A stretch of DNA of 64,000 bases, taken from contig NC_135549.1 of the NCBI RefSeq assembly GCF_964340395.1, positions 32,094,832 through 32,158,831 of the forward strand, read 5' to 3'. The DNA is from Glandiceps talaboti (lineage: Eukaryota > Hemichordata > Enteropneusta > Spengelidae). A program made the translations under genes and the position numbers. This document shows positions 1 to 17,336 of the stretch, piece after piece. Within the stretch, counting starts at the first letter, position 1. Each line of letters opens with the position of its first letter. A model generated the notes under the pieces. It saw only the letters and a program-made list of their open reading frames with translations. It had not been told where the DNA came from and made no database searches.

Positions 1-750
1 AAGTGTGTCTCTATATATTAGCTATGTTTGTGTGCAATTCAACATGTTCAGGTCAATGGAGGCACAGATTTTAGAGTCAGTCCATCCAGTAAATTTCAAG
101 GTATTTCATTTCTTATGTGTTACGTGTACAGCTACACATGCAAGTTTTTATACCACATGATGACACAATGCAACTAATTATGGCCTGCAATATTGAGAAG
201 TCATTTCTAACAAAACTGTTCCTTAAAAGGTGTAATGTTATGACTCTATGTCATATGCTTGGGATGTATCAAGAGACAAAGAGTTTATGTTATATTTGAA
301 CGTATACTTATAGCCAGTTTATGATTTATTGTATGCACATACTTTTGTTGTATGGGAATTTAAGTACAGCAGGGTGGTTCATGATTTCGTTCAGTTGTTG
401 AAAATAAGGTGACCCCCTCCCCTTTATTCACTTTGTGAAAATGATGATCCCCTTCTTTGAGTCCCAAATTGAGGTGCTTCCCCCCCCCCCTGATTTACCG
501 ACCCCCCCCCCTCCCGGCCGTAAAAAACTGATCGATCCCTTACACCCGTCACTAAACACTGAAGAATTTAGATAGAACGAAGAATTGTTGATATTCATTG
601 GCGATGTAAAAAGATAAACCGTGAAAATTCGTCGTTAGAAATCTTATGGGCGAGTACTAAATAAAGAAACAAGCTAACCCTCTGTTATCATTTTACAATA
701 ACGCACCCGGTGGGGAGTAGATCATTCTCGTAATCGCGCCATTTTATTTT
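1..750. other. Non-coding left flank
   Basis: No exon is recognisable. Bases about 405-542 are C-rich, with runs of ten or more C, and end in a block around CCCGGCCGTAAAAAACTGAT. The same block recurs at 52,266-52,352. Its reverse complement resembles one end of the inverted-repeat element at 5,298-5,962, so this is probably a solo end of that family. The remainder is AT-rich and unremarkable. Confidence 0.5.
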
Positions 751-1770
751 TACCTCCCGTAAGGGTACGGGAGGTATTAAAAGGGGATGTCTGTCTGTGT
801 GCCTGTCATGTGTCCGTCTGTGTGTGTGTGTATGTGTGTGTGTGTGTGTCTGTGTGTGTGTCTGTGTGTGTGTATATATATGTGTGTGTGTCTGTGTCTG
901 TGTCACCATTTTCTTAAAAACGGCTGGCTCAAGTATAATGAAATTTAGTACATATAATGTTTGGGGTAATGGCTAGACCTGATTAGTTTTTGAGCGAGAT
1001 CTGTTCATGTTAATTAGGAAAATTTGCATATCAATGAAATAAACTAATTAAGTAATATCTTAAGACTGCATACTTCATATAATTTAGTATATTCGTTAAA
1101 CATAACAACATACATATGTCCTATAAAATTTGTTGATGTACCTTACAGCGTTAATGAATAATTTGCATAATTAATGATTCTTGGTAATTAGGCTATATCT
1201 TACGACTGCATACTTCAATTTCAATACAATATATTCAGTACATACATTAACCATAACAAATTGTGTATGTCCTACAAAGTTAGTTGATGCACCTTACAGT
1301 GTTAATGAATAATTTGCATAATTAATGAGTTTCGGTAATTAGGCTATATCTTAAGGCCGCATACTTCAATTTCAATATCATTTATTGCATGCGTTAACCA
1401 TAACAAAGCGGATATGTCCTATAACATTTGTTACAGTTTTAATGAAAAATTTGCATGATTAATGATTTTAGGTAACTAGGCTGTATCTTAAAAATGCAAG
1501 CTTCAAATTTCCTATAATATGGTACATATATCAACCATAATAATATGCACCTGTCCTATGAAGTTCGTTGCTGCAACTTTTACCTTTAATGCGTATTTTG
1601 AATAATGAACGATATTCAGTAATTAAGCAGTGTCGTGCACTATTCAAATTCCGTATAATTCGGCACATACATTAACCTAAGAAAGCACGCTTGTCCAAAA
1701 AAAAGCCTGTTACCATAGTTTTTTTTAGTTTAATGAGTTATTTGCATAATTAGTGATTCCCTTACGGGAT
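751..1770 (+). mobile_element. Non-autonomous inverted-repeat element carrying a TG/TGTC microsatellite (copy A)
   Basis: The left end contains CCTCCCGTAAGGG and the right end CCCTTACGGGA, which are inverted copies of each other. Just inside the left end is a (TG)n/(TGTC)n microsatellite (about 788-903), followed by a conserved segment starting CATTTTCTTAAAAACGGCTG. The rest is AT-rich, with three to four diverged internal repeats of about 180 bp, each containing AATTTGCATAATTAATGA and a version of CTATATCTTA. No protein is encoded. Copies B (about 16,830-17,336) and C (58,061-58,914) share the ends, the internal segment and the position of the microsatellite. The transposase family is unknown. 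Confidence 0.7.
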
Positions 1771-2034
1771 ATTGAGGCATTCAGTTTAAATCTGGTTTTG
1801 TAACTTGTGAGGCGTAAACAACACGTAACATCGTAATTCAGTGGACGTTGTACTGCGTAATCAACTGTTTATTATCACTGTAATCCGTGAAAAGCATCAC
1901 TCTTTTCGTACTTTAAAAGAAAGATGCTTAACATTGTGTCGTAATTGTACGACGTTTTGAAGGATTCAATACGACCAAACTAAACCGTAGTCGTCCAAAA
2001 TACCAATATGCCGAGGTACTGTCCCCAGGACTTA

Positions 2035-2105
2035 ATAATTATAGCTCAGTGGACAGAGGACGTGTCTCAAGACAATGTGTCTTTGGGGTGGGGTCCAAAT
2101 GAAGT
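2035..2105 (+). other. tRNA-like box A motif, possible SINE or tRNA relic
   Basis: TAGCTCAGTGG at about 2,041 matches the RNA polymerase III box A consensus of tRNAs. A weak box B-like stretch (GGGGTCCAAAT) follows about 49 bp later. No cloverleaf with paired acceptor ends is apparent, so this is at best a decayed tRNA-derived sequence or a chance match. Confidence 0.2.
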
Positions 2106-2281
2106 TTGTCGCCGAAAGGGAAAGAATGATACCCCCCACTCCCCACACACACGCGCGAACTGGGAAATTCAGAAAGACCCTCTTTCTAATTGTCGGCCAA
2201 TATCAGTTGATATGGATTGGTCAGTTCAATGCAAATATGCGAATGTTGTGTGATTCACTAAATCTTGATTTTGTATGATAA

Positions 2282-3596
2282 ACAAATATGGTAACGGTAG
2301 TTCACATGTTGTTCAAATATGGTAACGGTAGTTCACATGTTGTTCAAAGATGGTAACGATAGTTCACATGTTGTTCAAATATGGTAACGGTAGTTCACAT
2401 GTTATTCAAATATGGTAACGGTAGTTCACATGTTGTTCAAATATGGTAACGGTAGTTCACATGTTATTCAAATATGGTAACGGTAGTTCACATGTTGTTC
2501 AAATATGGTAACGGTAGTTCACATGTTATTCAAATATGGTAACGGTAGTTCACATGTTATTCAAATATGGTAACGGTAGTTCACATGTTATTCAAATATG
2601 GTAACGGTAGTTCACATGTTATTCAAATATGGTAACGGTAGTTCACATGTTATTCAAATATGGTAACGGTAGTTCACATGTTATTCAAATATGGTAACGG
2701 TAGTTCACATGTTATTCAAATATGGTAACGGTAGTTCACATGTTATTCAAATATGGTAACGGTAGTTCACATGTTATTCAAATATGGTAACGGTAGTTCA
2801 CATGTTATTCAAATATGGTAACGGTAGTTCACATGTTATTCAAATATGGTAACGGTAGTTCACATGTTGTTCAAAGATGGTAACGGTAGTTCACATGTTA
2901 TTCAAATATGGTAACGGTAGTTCACATGTTATTCAAATATGGTAACGGTAGTTCACGTGTTATTCAAATATGGTAACGGTAGTTCACGTGTTATTCAAAT
3001 ATGGTAACGGTAGTTCACGTGTTATTCAAATATGGTAACGGTAGTTCACATGTTATTCAAATATGGTATCGGTAGTTCACATGTTATTCAAATATGGTAA
3101 CGGTAGTTCACATGTTATTCAAATATGGTAACGGTAGTTCACATGTTATTCAAATATGGTAACGGTAGTTCACATGTTATTCAAATATGGTAACGGTAGT
3201 TCACATGTTATTCAAATATGGTAACGGTAGTTCACATGTTATTCAAATATGGTAACGGTAGTTCACATGTTATTCAAATATGGTAACGGTAGTTCACATG
3301 TTGTTCAAATATGGTAACGGTCGTTCACATGTTGTTCAAAGATGGTAACGGTAGTTCACATGTTGTTCAAAGATGGTAACGGTAGTTCACATGTTATTCA
3401 AATATGGTAACGGTAGTTCACATGTTATTCAAATATGGTAACGGTAGTTCACGTGTTATTCAAATATGGTAACGGTAGTTCACGTGTTATTCAAATATGG
3501 TAACGGTAGTTCACGTGTTATTCAAATATGGTAACGGTAGTTCACATGTTAATCAAATGTGGTAACGGTAGTTCACATGTTTTCAAAGATGGTAAA
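2282..3596. repeat. 31-bp minisatellite, about 42 copies
   Basis: This is a tandem array of a 31-bp unit containing ATGGTAACGGTAGTTCACAT, then GTTATTCAAAT. Units are nearly identical. Common variants are GTTGTTC instead of GTTATTC, CACGTG instead of CACATG, and AGATGG instead of ATATGG. The CACGTG variants cluster at about 2,950-3,050 and 3,450-3,540, which points to local unit duplication or homogenisation. No coding capacity is implied. Confidence 0.95.
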
Positions 3597-4276
3597 CTGT
3601 AACTTGCTTCTTTTTTTTTAATTTCAGTAATTGTACACTCATTAATATTATGTTCTTCAGCTCGTTGTTCCGAAAGTATGCGTGTCCTGCTAAATTCACT
3701 GTTTCGATACTGAATGGTATAGTATTCGAAATTATAATATGTAATATATTCATATTTGCTCTATGTTTTCATTAATCTTACTAGTAAGCAATATTTCTAT
3801 TGTGATCAGAAGTGTATACAATTATTTTGATTAATAAACATTGGCTATCATCACCCCAAACCCCACCGTACCACACCCCATCACCAATAGTTAAACAGAC
3901 GAGCACTCCATCAAGATATCTGAGTTGGTCTAGATCTATTCTAGATTTGGTATAAACTATTAATAATCTTGTATTATCTCACCATGGGGTTATGTTTGTA
4001 TTAAGTACAAGGGGTGGTAGATGTATTCTTGTCAGTAAACGCCTACAGTTACGAAATTAGAATACCCTTCCTTCAACTTTCGAGTTTTAATTGTAAAAAT
4101 GTAAACTCCATTGTAATTTCTTCGTAAATTGTAAGTTGTGTTTTTTCATCGTAAATGTAAAAATTGACATTTTACCTTCGTAATTTGAAATTTAACTCCT
4201 TATCTTTTTTTGTTGCAAATGTAGATTTATGAAATGACAGGTGCACCCGTCACAGACACATGTGTCTTTTTTATAG
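3597..4276. other. AT-rich non-coding stretch upstream of the lectin exon
   Basis: No open exon with good splice borders is visible. It is presumably intron of the lectin-domain gene, because the next exon begins in phase 1 and so needs an upstream exon. No signal-peptide exon was found in the preceding 4 kb. Confidence 0.4.
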
Positions 4277-9165
<4,889 letters not shown>

Positions 9166-10436
9166 GACGACGAGCTCACTCCGGAAACCCACTGTAAGTT
9201 GTACAGTGTGTTCATTTGACGTCGCGACGTGTCTACCGGACAAAATGTACTTACTACGACATCATCTCATTTAGATATAGATTTCAAATAATCCGTCTAT
9301 ATATAACACAGAACGATAGAATGGTTGGTTTAAGTCGCACATAAATAATTCATTTTCAACGATCTTAACATTTATTCCATGTATCAAAGATCGTGACATC
9401 TGTTTCATGTATCAAGTCAATTACTATTGAAATATATAGAATGATGTTATGCTACCCTATTATCTTGAATTGTGAGATGTTTCTTGTATGTGCGGGTATA
9501 GATGTGTGTGTTTCTGTGTGTCACGAAAGCTGAGTTTTTCTAAAGTACAAGATGGGGGGGGGGGATCACAATTAATGGAGAAATAAGAAAGAACACACAC
9601 AATGTATAACTTGAGCTGGTCTAAGTTCTCTCAAAATAAAAAAAATACAACACTTTGTACAGCGAAATTGCTTGTACGAAAGACTATGCTTAAATATATA
9701 AACTTAAAGTACGCTGCGGCTTGAAAATTATTGATGGTTGGATGTGGCAAATAAAAGTACTCTTTTGTCTCGTATTGAAGCACAGACTTGGGGAAACACC
9801 GTGTATACCGTAACACACAAATCGTAGAAGATGATCGTTCACTGTGCAAAGTTCAGTTCCACACAATGTATTATTCACAGTCCCGACAAGACATTGAGTT
9901 TCCAAGCAATAACAGAGTTCAAAACTTTCCTATACTGGGGTCCAACAGCATACTACATCGAATTCAGAAAATCAGCTCCCAGAACTGTCAAATAATGTCT
10001 CTTTTATACTAGCGTCAAAAATTACTCAGTTGCTACACGTGATTGGATGGTCATAAGGGAGTCTTCAGTATTTACAGGGGGAGGGCCGGAGGAAATCACA
10101 TATGATATGGTCTGTTAAGTAAAACATGACCCTCCCCCCATTCTCCATTTGTAAAAAGTTGCCTCCCCTTTGTCCCATTTTGTAAAACATGATCCTCCCC
10201 ATGACAATTGCATATACTGAATGTTAATTAATCTTCCCATTATATGTATACATACAATTTAAATGATTTTGACTCTGTATTAGAAAGCAATATTTGTACA
10301 TATAAAGTGACAAACAGTAAAAGACTGGCTAGTTATCTTTCTCTTATAATCATACACAATCTAGTTAGTATCTAAAACGTGCTTTCCATGTTGTGCATCC
10401 TCTGCCTGATCTGGTCACTTGCAAAAGTTTCCTGAT

Positions 10437-10437
<1 letters not shown>
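9166..10437. other. 3' flank, no gene recognised
   Basis: This is AT-rich sequence with short G- and C-runs. Bases 10,072-10,205 contain C-rich phrases (AAAACATGACCCTCCCCC) of the family seen at 405-542 and 5,298-5,962. No splice-bounded coding exon was seen. Confidence 0.4.
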
Positions 10438-10521
<84 letters not shown>

Positions 10522-10617
10522 CCTTCACCTTCAGTATTGCCGTAATCAGTGTCACTCTACTTTGACTCACTGGTAGTACTTGAGTGAGTACATGTATCAG
10601 TGTCCGTGTTTCAAAAC

Positions 10618-10687
<70 letters not shown>

Positions 10688-10688
10688 C
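10438..10688. repeat. Two (ATC)n trinucleotide tracts
   Basis: ATC repeats at about 10,438-10,521 and 10,621-10,686 are separated by about 100 bp of unique sequence. The second directly abuts the LINE fragment that follows. Confidence 0.95.
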
Positions 10689-11560
10689 GGAAATTTGCAG
10701 GTTATGTTATCAACAATACCGGCAACATTGCAAAGCAGTCCAAAGTTAATTGTTAAAAAGTCAATTTGGGTAAATCTGCATGAAATGTGCAAGCGTCAGC
10801 ACATCTCCTTGATCAAAAGAGACGATAAATACCTCTACGAAATGGCAGTAGACGAGGAAGTGTCAATAACCTTCGATTCGCCAGACAAATTCTACACAAC
10901 ATTTAAACAGCAGCTGCTGCAGCAATATCAATCCGAGTTTAAGGCGAAATCTTCACAGGGAAGAGTGACTCGAGAGGCAGGTAAATCATGGTGTATCGTC
11001 CACTAACCTCAACAATCACAATATTGATGATAATCTGAGATCATTTGTCGCGAGAGGTCGTTTACAGCTCCTGCAGTGCGAAAGTCTCATGACCCTGTAC
11101 TATCCAGACTCTTACACTAAATCATGTAAAATATGCAATCATCCCACCGAAACAGTATCACACATTTTGAATGGCTGTACGAAATTTCAGAAACTATACC
11201 AACAAAGGCACAATAGAATAGTTGATTTAATCTTCGGTAAAATCGCGAACAGTAATCCTGGCAAGGAGACATTTAAAGACACTGTGTTAAAACCTGAAAT
11301 GTTTTATGTCCATATGAGAACTTTTGAACATCAGCATAAACGACCAGACATTACTATCATCGATAAACAGAACAAACATACAAAATTAGTTAAAGTGTCC
11401 GTACCCTTTCATGCACATATTTCATTGTGTTTTGAGATGAAGTTCGACAAATATTTTCTACACTCACTAGAAATAAACACCACAGGCTTTCGTTCAGATA
11501 TAATAGTAATTGTCATTGGAAGTCTCGGGATATACATCATAAAGTCACAAGTGGTTTGAT
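10689..11560 (+). pseudogene. Decayed non-LTR retrotransposon, 3' end of ORF2
   Basis: Two overlapping frames encode the region downstream of a LINE reverse transcriptase. The first (10,689-11,004) has QVMLSTIPATLQSSPKL and AKSSQGRVTREAG, and the second (about 11,010-11,559) has DDNLRSFVARGRLQLL. The second also contains a C-x2-C-x7-H-x4-C knuckle (CKICNHPTETVSHILNGC) and RPDITII, both common in the C-terminal part of LINE ORF2 proteins. A frame change near 10,990 breaks continuity and the RT core is absent, so the copy is dead. It is an inactive fragment with no host role. Confidence 0.75.
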
Positions 11561-11738
11561 CAAAGCTGGTTTAAATAGAAGGATTCCAAATCCATCACCA
11601 AATATTGTAGTGTAAGCTCAATAATAGGTTCTTACAAAATCTGGAGATTGAGGTGTAGGTACCATAACAACCAGATATCACGTGAACGTTTGTCATAGGT
11701 GACCAAGAGAAAGTCGTTCACTAGTCACTATTATTCAG

Positions 11739-13798
11739 GGCCGTAGCCTGACCAAATTGCCAAGGGGGGCAGAACTTTGTCTTGGTGCAATCTTGCATTT
11801 AAAATTTAGAAAAATGCTAATTTACATAAATTTGCATGCAATTTACATAATATATATTTTAGCATACGCAATTAAATATCATATGTAAGGTCAGAAAAAA
11901 TAAAAAAATGTTGGTCAACGGGTAATCTAACCCATCACATTGGGTAAATAGGTCGATTTCATTTTTTCACAATGCTTGACAAGGATAAAACAAACCATAT
12001 ATAATGATAGCAAAATATTTCAGGTCGAGTTTAGATAGAACCTATTCAGTCATCTTGATACTATCTCATGCAATTTGTCTACATAGTTAGGAAATGTACA
12101 CAATTTACGGTTAAACAAATGGTGTAGTTCCTCTAACCCTCTCTTCTCAAAAAATGTTAATCCCCGCCAATTGAAACTCAAGCATTTAGCCACCCCTTCT
12201 GTCACCTACACTACAGTGGAGATATAAAATCATATGGTACAATGATGCATTGGAAGGAGACAACTCCAACGATGAAAAAAATTTGAAAATAAGACAGTGC
12301 AGGAGGCCATTTAGAAGCATAAAATATCAAACCATAGACATAATAAAATACCAGAATTGAAACAATTATGCTATGCATTACATATTATTTGAAAATGTAT
12401 TTTGTTGTGGCAAAGCTGAAAGATATTATGCGGATGTGCACATGGTAAATTACTTCTCCTGAAGTTTAATTTGGTTCAAAATTCCCGAATAAAGAGCAAA
12501 ACATTTCAAGACTTTCAGACTTTTGATGGGCCAATGGTCGTAAACTTTTGTTCAATTCTTTTTAGTGCACATTGGATATTTAATCTCAATTCATGCTTGT
12601 ATGCAACATCAGAGCTAAGTAAACCACTGTACAAGATAATATTATTTGGAATAGACTGAAATGTATATTGTTACATGTACTATTTAGAAAATATGAAGAA
12701 ATATCCTTAATTTTGAAAAGAAAATGCGAAGCCCCCATGAGGATATATTGCCCATCACCAGAAAAAAATACATGGGTAGGTTGAACAGCTTTTTCATTTT
12801 TTTTCTGACCTAATGTCGTATCTTTCGAATTCAAAGTAGTTGCCGAAAAGATGTAAAAAGATTCAAAGTAAAAAAAAATGGATGGTGCTTTCTCAAATAA
12901 GTAACACAACAAAATAATCATTTTCTTTACCCAACTCCCAAAACTGTTATGGCCTCGTGTATGTCGGAACCCAAGGTGAACTCAGTGAATTCTCCTTTTC
13001 ATTATCATTATAATGGAAATTGAAGTTTGGATTTTGATGTCGAAGGTACAGCTCTGTTTACAAATTCAGGCCATTCTTTCAATTCCATAGCAAATTGTCG
13101 CTTCAAAATGAATTGCGGAATAATGCTAGTGTCAGTGTGCAATGAGATAATTATATCAAACAACATTTCAACCAAAGACAACGTCGAACGTTAACACAAT
13201 TATTGAAAGAAATATCTTCAAATAGTGGATCTTAAACTGCGTACCTAGTTCAGGGGCACCAAATATTCCAAAAAGAGATCTGCCGTTTTATCAGTATGAA
13301 ATGTTTTAATATAAGGAACAAGATGTAAATGAGATCGAGCGCATTTTCGGAGTCACTGCATGCAGCATAGCAGGCGACCTTTTTTTTAGTTTCACTCGCT
13401 GACATTATAATTGCTACTTGCTATCTTCACTGAAATGAAGGAGACTTTCAAGACTACTGTTACTCGCGGAAAATGCACAGTGCATGTGCGCACTTCTTTT
13501 GTACTTTCCCGCACAAAGAATTTTTAATTTGCTACAAAAAGTTACAATTTTTAACTGGGCACATTTTTATTCAAAGTTAAGCCAGGGTACAATAGCAATA
13601 TAAGATACATATTAGCCAGGAGTCAGCAGTGTATAATCACTTTAGTGAACTATCCATTTAAATCGCGCATGCTAGGAATCGTCACGTAAATAACGATTTT
13701 AATAGCATCGCTATGTATTCAAAAAGTAGCTTTTTTTCTTTCTTTTTTCCAAAATCTCAGGGGGCAGCTGCCCCCCTTGCCCCCCGCAGGCTACGGTA
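11739..13798. mobile_element. About 2.06-kb inverted-repeat element with GTAGCCTG ends
   Basis: The left end reads CCGTAGCCTG then CCAAGGGGGGCAG. The right end is the inverse, CTGCCCCCCTTG then CAGGCTACGG. The interior is AT-rich and shows no transposase. Internal phrases such as AGGAGGCCATTTAGAAGCAT and TGAAGTTTAATTTGGTTCAAA recur, diverged, in the related element at about 51,135-52,265. A segment around 12,735-12,790 is similar, in reverse, to 34,713-34,790. It looks like an old non-autonomous DNA transposon family. Confidence 0.65.
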
Positions 13799-13902
13799 CT
13801 GTGATTTCCTGTAAGGTATTGTGTGTGTATTCTGTAAAGGAATTATGTAAATACTTTACCTGTACATGCTATTTTCATGTAAGTTGGAAATAAAAGAATT
13901 TG

Positions 13903-13907
<5 letters not shown>

Positions 13908-13937
<30 letters not shown>

Positions 13938-13975
13938 TGTATGTATGTATGTATGTATGTATGTATGTATGTATG

Positions 13976-14006
<31 letters not shown>

Positions 14007-14173
14007 TTATGTATGTATGTATGTATGTATGTATGTATGTATGTATGTATGTATGTATGTATGTATGTATGTATGTATGTATGTATCTACGTATGTATGT
14101 ATTTATGCATGTATGTATGTATGTATGTATGTATGTATGTATGTATGTATGTATGCATGTATGCATGTATGTT
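13908..14173. repeat. (GTAT)n microsatellite
   Basis: About 260 bp of near-pure GTAT units with a few substitutions (GTAATTAT, GTATCTAC, GCATGTAT). The right end is interrupted by insertion of the 167-bp MITE. Confidence 0.95.
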
Positions 14174-14175
14174 GT

Positions 14176-14342
14176 TAGTCTATCAGCTAGCCCTCGGATG
14201 TTCTTCCGATAAAATACGACACACAGCCGAACAACGCTATCGAGGATGGAACATCCGTGTTCGGGCAGGCCCTCACATGCGAACTTCGTTCGCTTATAGT
14301 TATAGCATCGAAAGAAAGCTCGAACGTCTAGCAGCAAGACTA
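14176..14342 (+). mobile_element. 167-bp MITE with perfect 9-bp target-site duplication (copy 2)
   Basis: Same element as at 6,153-6,315. It is flanked on both sides by GTATGTTGT (14,167-14,175 and 14,343-14,351), a perfect 9-bp duplication that fixes the element ends. It carries the fuller internal ACATCCGTGTTCGGGC, where copy 1 has ACATGTTCGGGC. Confidence 0.9.
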
Positions 14343-14438
14343 GTATGTTGTGTGCCTGCCTTCCTATGTCTCTCTCCGTCTCTTTCAGCAAGAGACTAGG
14401 GTAGAGATTGTAATGAAACTCACCAGATTTAAACCGAG

Positions 14439-14456
14439 CGCCTCCCGTAAGGGAAC
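14439..14456. repeat. Solo end of the CCTCCCGTAAGGG element family
   Basis: CGCCTCCCGTAAGGGAACC matches the terminus of elements A and B, but no partner end or internal segment is present nearby. Confidence 0.4.
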
Positions 14457-14731
14457 CACCAATTATTAAAATTAAACTATAAAAAACCTATGGTATAAAC
14501 AAATTTGTGTTGCTGAGGAGAACTATGAACTTGGTATACACCATGATAATTTTTCTTTCTGAACGATGTGTACGTGTGAACCATGGTTAACCTCAAATGA
14601 ATCTTCGAAGAGCATGAAGTGAACTGTAAGTTCACGTAATGTGTTCGATCCGGTAACGAAGCTGAAAAAAAAGGTTTCAGTTTGAGTGAGATCATAGGAT
14701 TGATCTGTAACTAAACCACTCTTTTATGTTA

Positions 14732-14743
14732 TGTTGTTGTTGC

Positions 14744-14791
<48 letters not shown>

Positions 14792-15012
14792 GTATGTAGA
14801 GAAATAAGTTACAGTATAATCTTATATTAGGTGCAAAAATCGTAGCTTTCTATTTATTGAAACACTTTCCTATTCTTTTATATATTTCTTTTTGTGTGGG
14901 TCACAGTACAACTCAAGGCTAACCCGGGTTTACAAATGTATGTATGTATGTATGTATGTATGTAGTGGTGGTATAATGTGTCTGTGTGTGGGGGTGTTGT
15001 TGTTGTTGTTGT
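14732..15012. repeat. (GTT)n, (GTAT)n and second (GTT)n tracts
   Basis: A (GTT)n tract runs at about 14,732-14,792. A short (GTAT)n tract lies at 14,935-14,965, and another (GTT)n at 14,995-15,012. Confidence 0.9.
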
Positions 15013-15775
15013 TAAATTATTGAGCAAAATATAATTGTGCATGCCCAAATTTGCAATACAAACATTGTACTTTAATAAATTATTCCAAAATGAAATACAA
15101 GTGTATCAGGATGTATTTATTTAAATCATGAATTTATGGGATCAAAATTATATGAATGCATGTAGAATATTTCATTTTGAAAAATTTCAGGATACCTCGA
15201 GCTTGATATTGAGAATACAATATTTTATTGTTGTCATTGTTTTTTGGAATCACTAACAAGATCTATAAAAAAGTTACTAATCTAGTACTGAACAGCCAGG
15301 TGTAACCTTGGTCAACTTATATCCACATCATGAAGCACATTATTTTTGTGATCAATCCAAAACCCTTTACTTTGTACAAGTCTGTGAGATGCAAAACAAA
15401 ACAGAATCATACCTGTCCCCCAATAAAATAGATGGACTCATATCTCCCAGCCCAAATTTAAATTATGTTCTAGTCAAATTGCGTCAGCTTTTAATTCAGG
15501 TATAACTTTCGTCTAACAAATGTACATAATTAATAGTAATGCCATCAACTAGCAGCTATGCAATAATTTTTACCTCCTGTTATAATTTTGAACGTTTTTC
15601 TTCTATTTTTGAGCCTTTTGAGTTTTCGATGTTTATTCTGAACCAAACAACACAATTCCAGTAACGTAGATGAAATTACGCTGAAAAATAGCTATAGTCA
15701 TGCTGGCAAGTCTCTATTACTGACACGACCCTCAACGAAGGGAAGGAAGGGACGACTCACTCTGTATGCAAGCAG
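15013..15775. other. Unannotated AT-rich stretch
   Basis: No exon or known repeat is recognised. An open frame at 15,308-15,505 has no splice-site or family support. Confidence 0.35.
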
Positions 15776-15784
15776 GACTAGGGT

Positions 15785-16299
15785 TAGTCTATCTGCTAGA
15801 CCTCGGATATGTTCTTCCGATAGAATACGACACACGCCCGAACATCGCTTTTGAGGATGGAACATCCAAGGTCTAGCAAATGTCATCAGGATATAAATAA
15901 CTGCCAATCAGAGAACCGTATGAGCGACAAGCACAAACAGAGGACAATAGCTAATTGCTCATGCATATTCATCTTAAGGAGGGGCTTGTAAAAATAACCA
16001 CCAATGCATTAACTAAAATGTGTGAATGACAACGTCAAACACTCATCAAACACAATTACCATAAACCATTAAGACATAGTAATGACGTAAATGTGTTTGT
16101 CAACACCTGCATGCAGAGATTGAATATATTAAAGTATGTATATATATGCATACATGGCCCAACCCACCGGCTCAATGTAATCTCAATGGAATGTCCGGTC
16201 TGAAAATGACATTTGCTAGACTGTACGGGCAAGCCCTCACTGCGATCTTCGTTCGCTTATAGTATCGAAAGAAAGCCCGAACGTCTAGCAGCAAGACTA
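15785..16299 (+). mobile_element. MITE copy 3, split by a nested insertion
   Basis: Left half 15,785-15,870 and right half 16,222-16,299 match the MITE at 6,153-6,315. The outer flanks are both GACTAGGGT (15,776-15,784 and 16,300-16,308), a perfect 9-bp duplication. The whole interval therefore entered as one unit and was later interrupted. Confidence 0.9.
15871..16221. mobile_element. 351-bp inverted-repeat element nested in the MITE
   Basis: It begins GTCTAGCAAATGTCAT (15,871-15,886) and ends with the exact reverse complement, ATGACATTTGCTAGAC (16,206-16,221). The perfect 16-bp termini bound an AT-rich, non-coding interior. A target-site duplication is not obvious. Because it interrupts MITE copy 3, it is the younger insertion. 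Confidence 0.8.
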
Positions 16300-16829
16300 G
16301 ACTAGGGTTAGACTTAGACTTTTTAGAGTGAGTATGTTCGATTTTATGCCAAGCGAGGCGTAATTTAGCTGAAAACCCACTCAAATTTGCAATTTAGATG
16401 TGAATCGCTTCTATTTGCGTTTACATTGTAGGAATTGTAGGATTTGGTTCACGCCAAATTCAATGTCACAAACACAGAAGAAGAAGCCCCAAAATCACAG
16501 CAAACGCTACCTACTACAATATACTATAGTATACTGTCATCATGATCGCGTCATGGACGCCATCTTGCCATATTAGTACTCCTGGTTCATGCATGTACGC
16601 ATTTGTCTTCATTGCATTCTCTCACGGAATTGAACTTCATAAAGGTATAACTCAATTGAAATGTAGACACTAGAGCCAAAGGGAAGATCTAAAAAATATA
16701 TAGTATTTGTATCCTCACCAAACGTTTCGGATTTGGTCTGTTCGAACAGCTAATTTGGGCCCGGGCAGACTAGACGCTATATAAAACCATTGACAGCGAC
16801 CGGCCGCTGAGGGCAGCCTTCCGAGTTTA

Positions 16830-17336
<507 letters not shown>

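Noticed and set aside
2035-2105. Functional tRNA gene
   Set aside because: Only a box A match is convincing. The acceptor and T arms do not pair and box B is weak, so it is listed only as a low-confidence relic.
2282-3596. Possible CRISPR array or other direct-repeat immune locus
   Set aside because: The repeats are contiguous with no unique spacers, and the context is eukaryotic. It is a minisatellite.
12586-12921. 111-codon minus-strand open frame
   Set aside because: Inside the 2-kb non-coding transposon. Its only similarity (FGDEQYILM type at 34.7 kb) is explained by shared element DNA.
13843-14399. Open frames rich in MYVC or HTYI repeats
   Set aside because: Translations of a GTAT microsatellite plus part of a MITE, not a gene.
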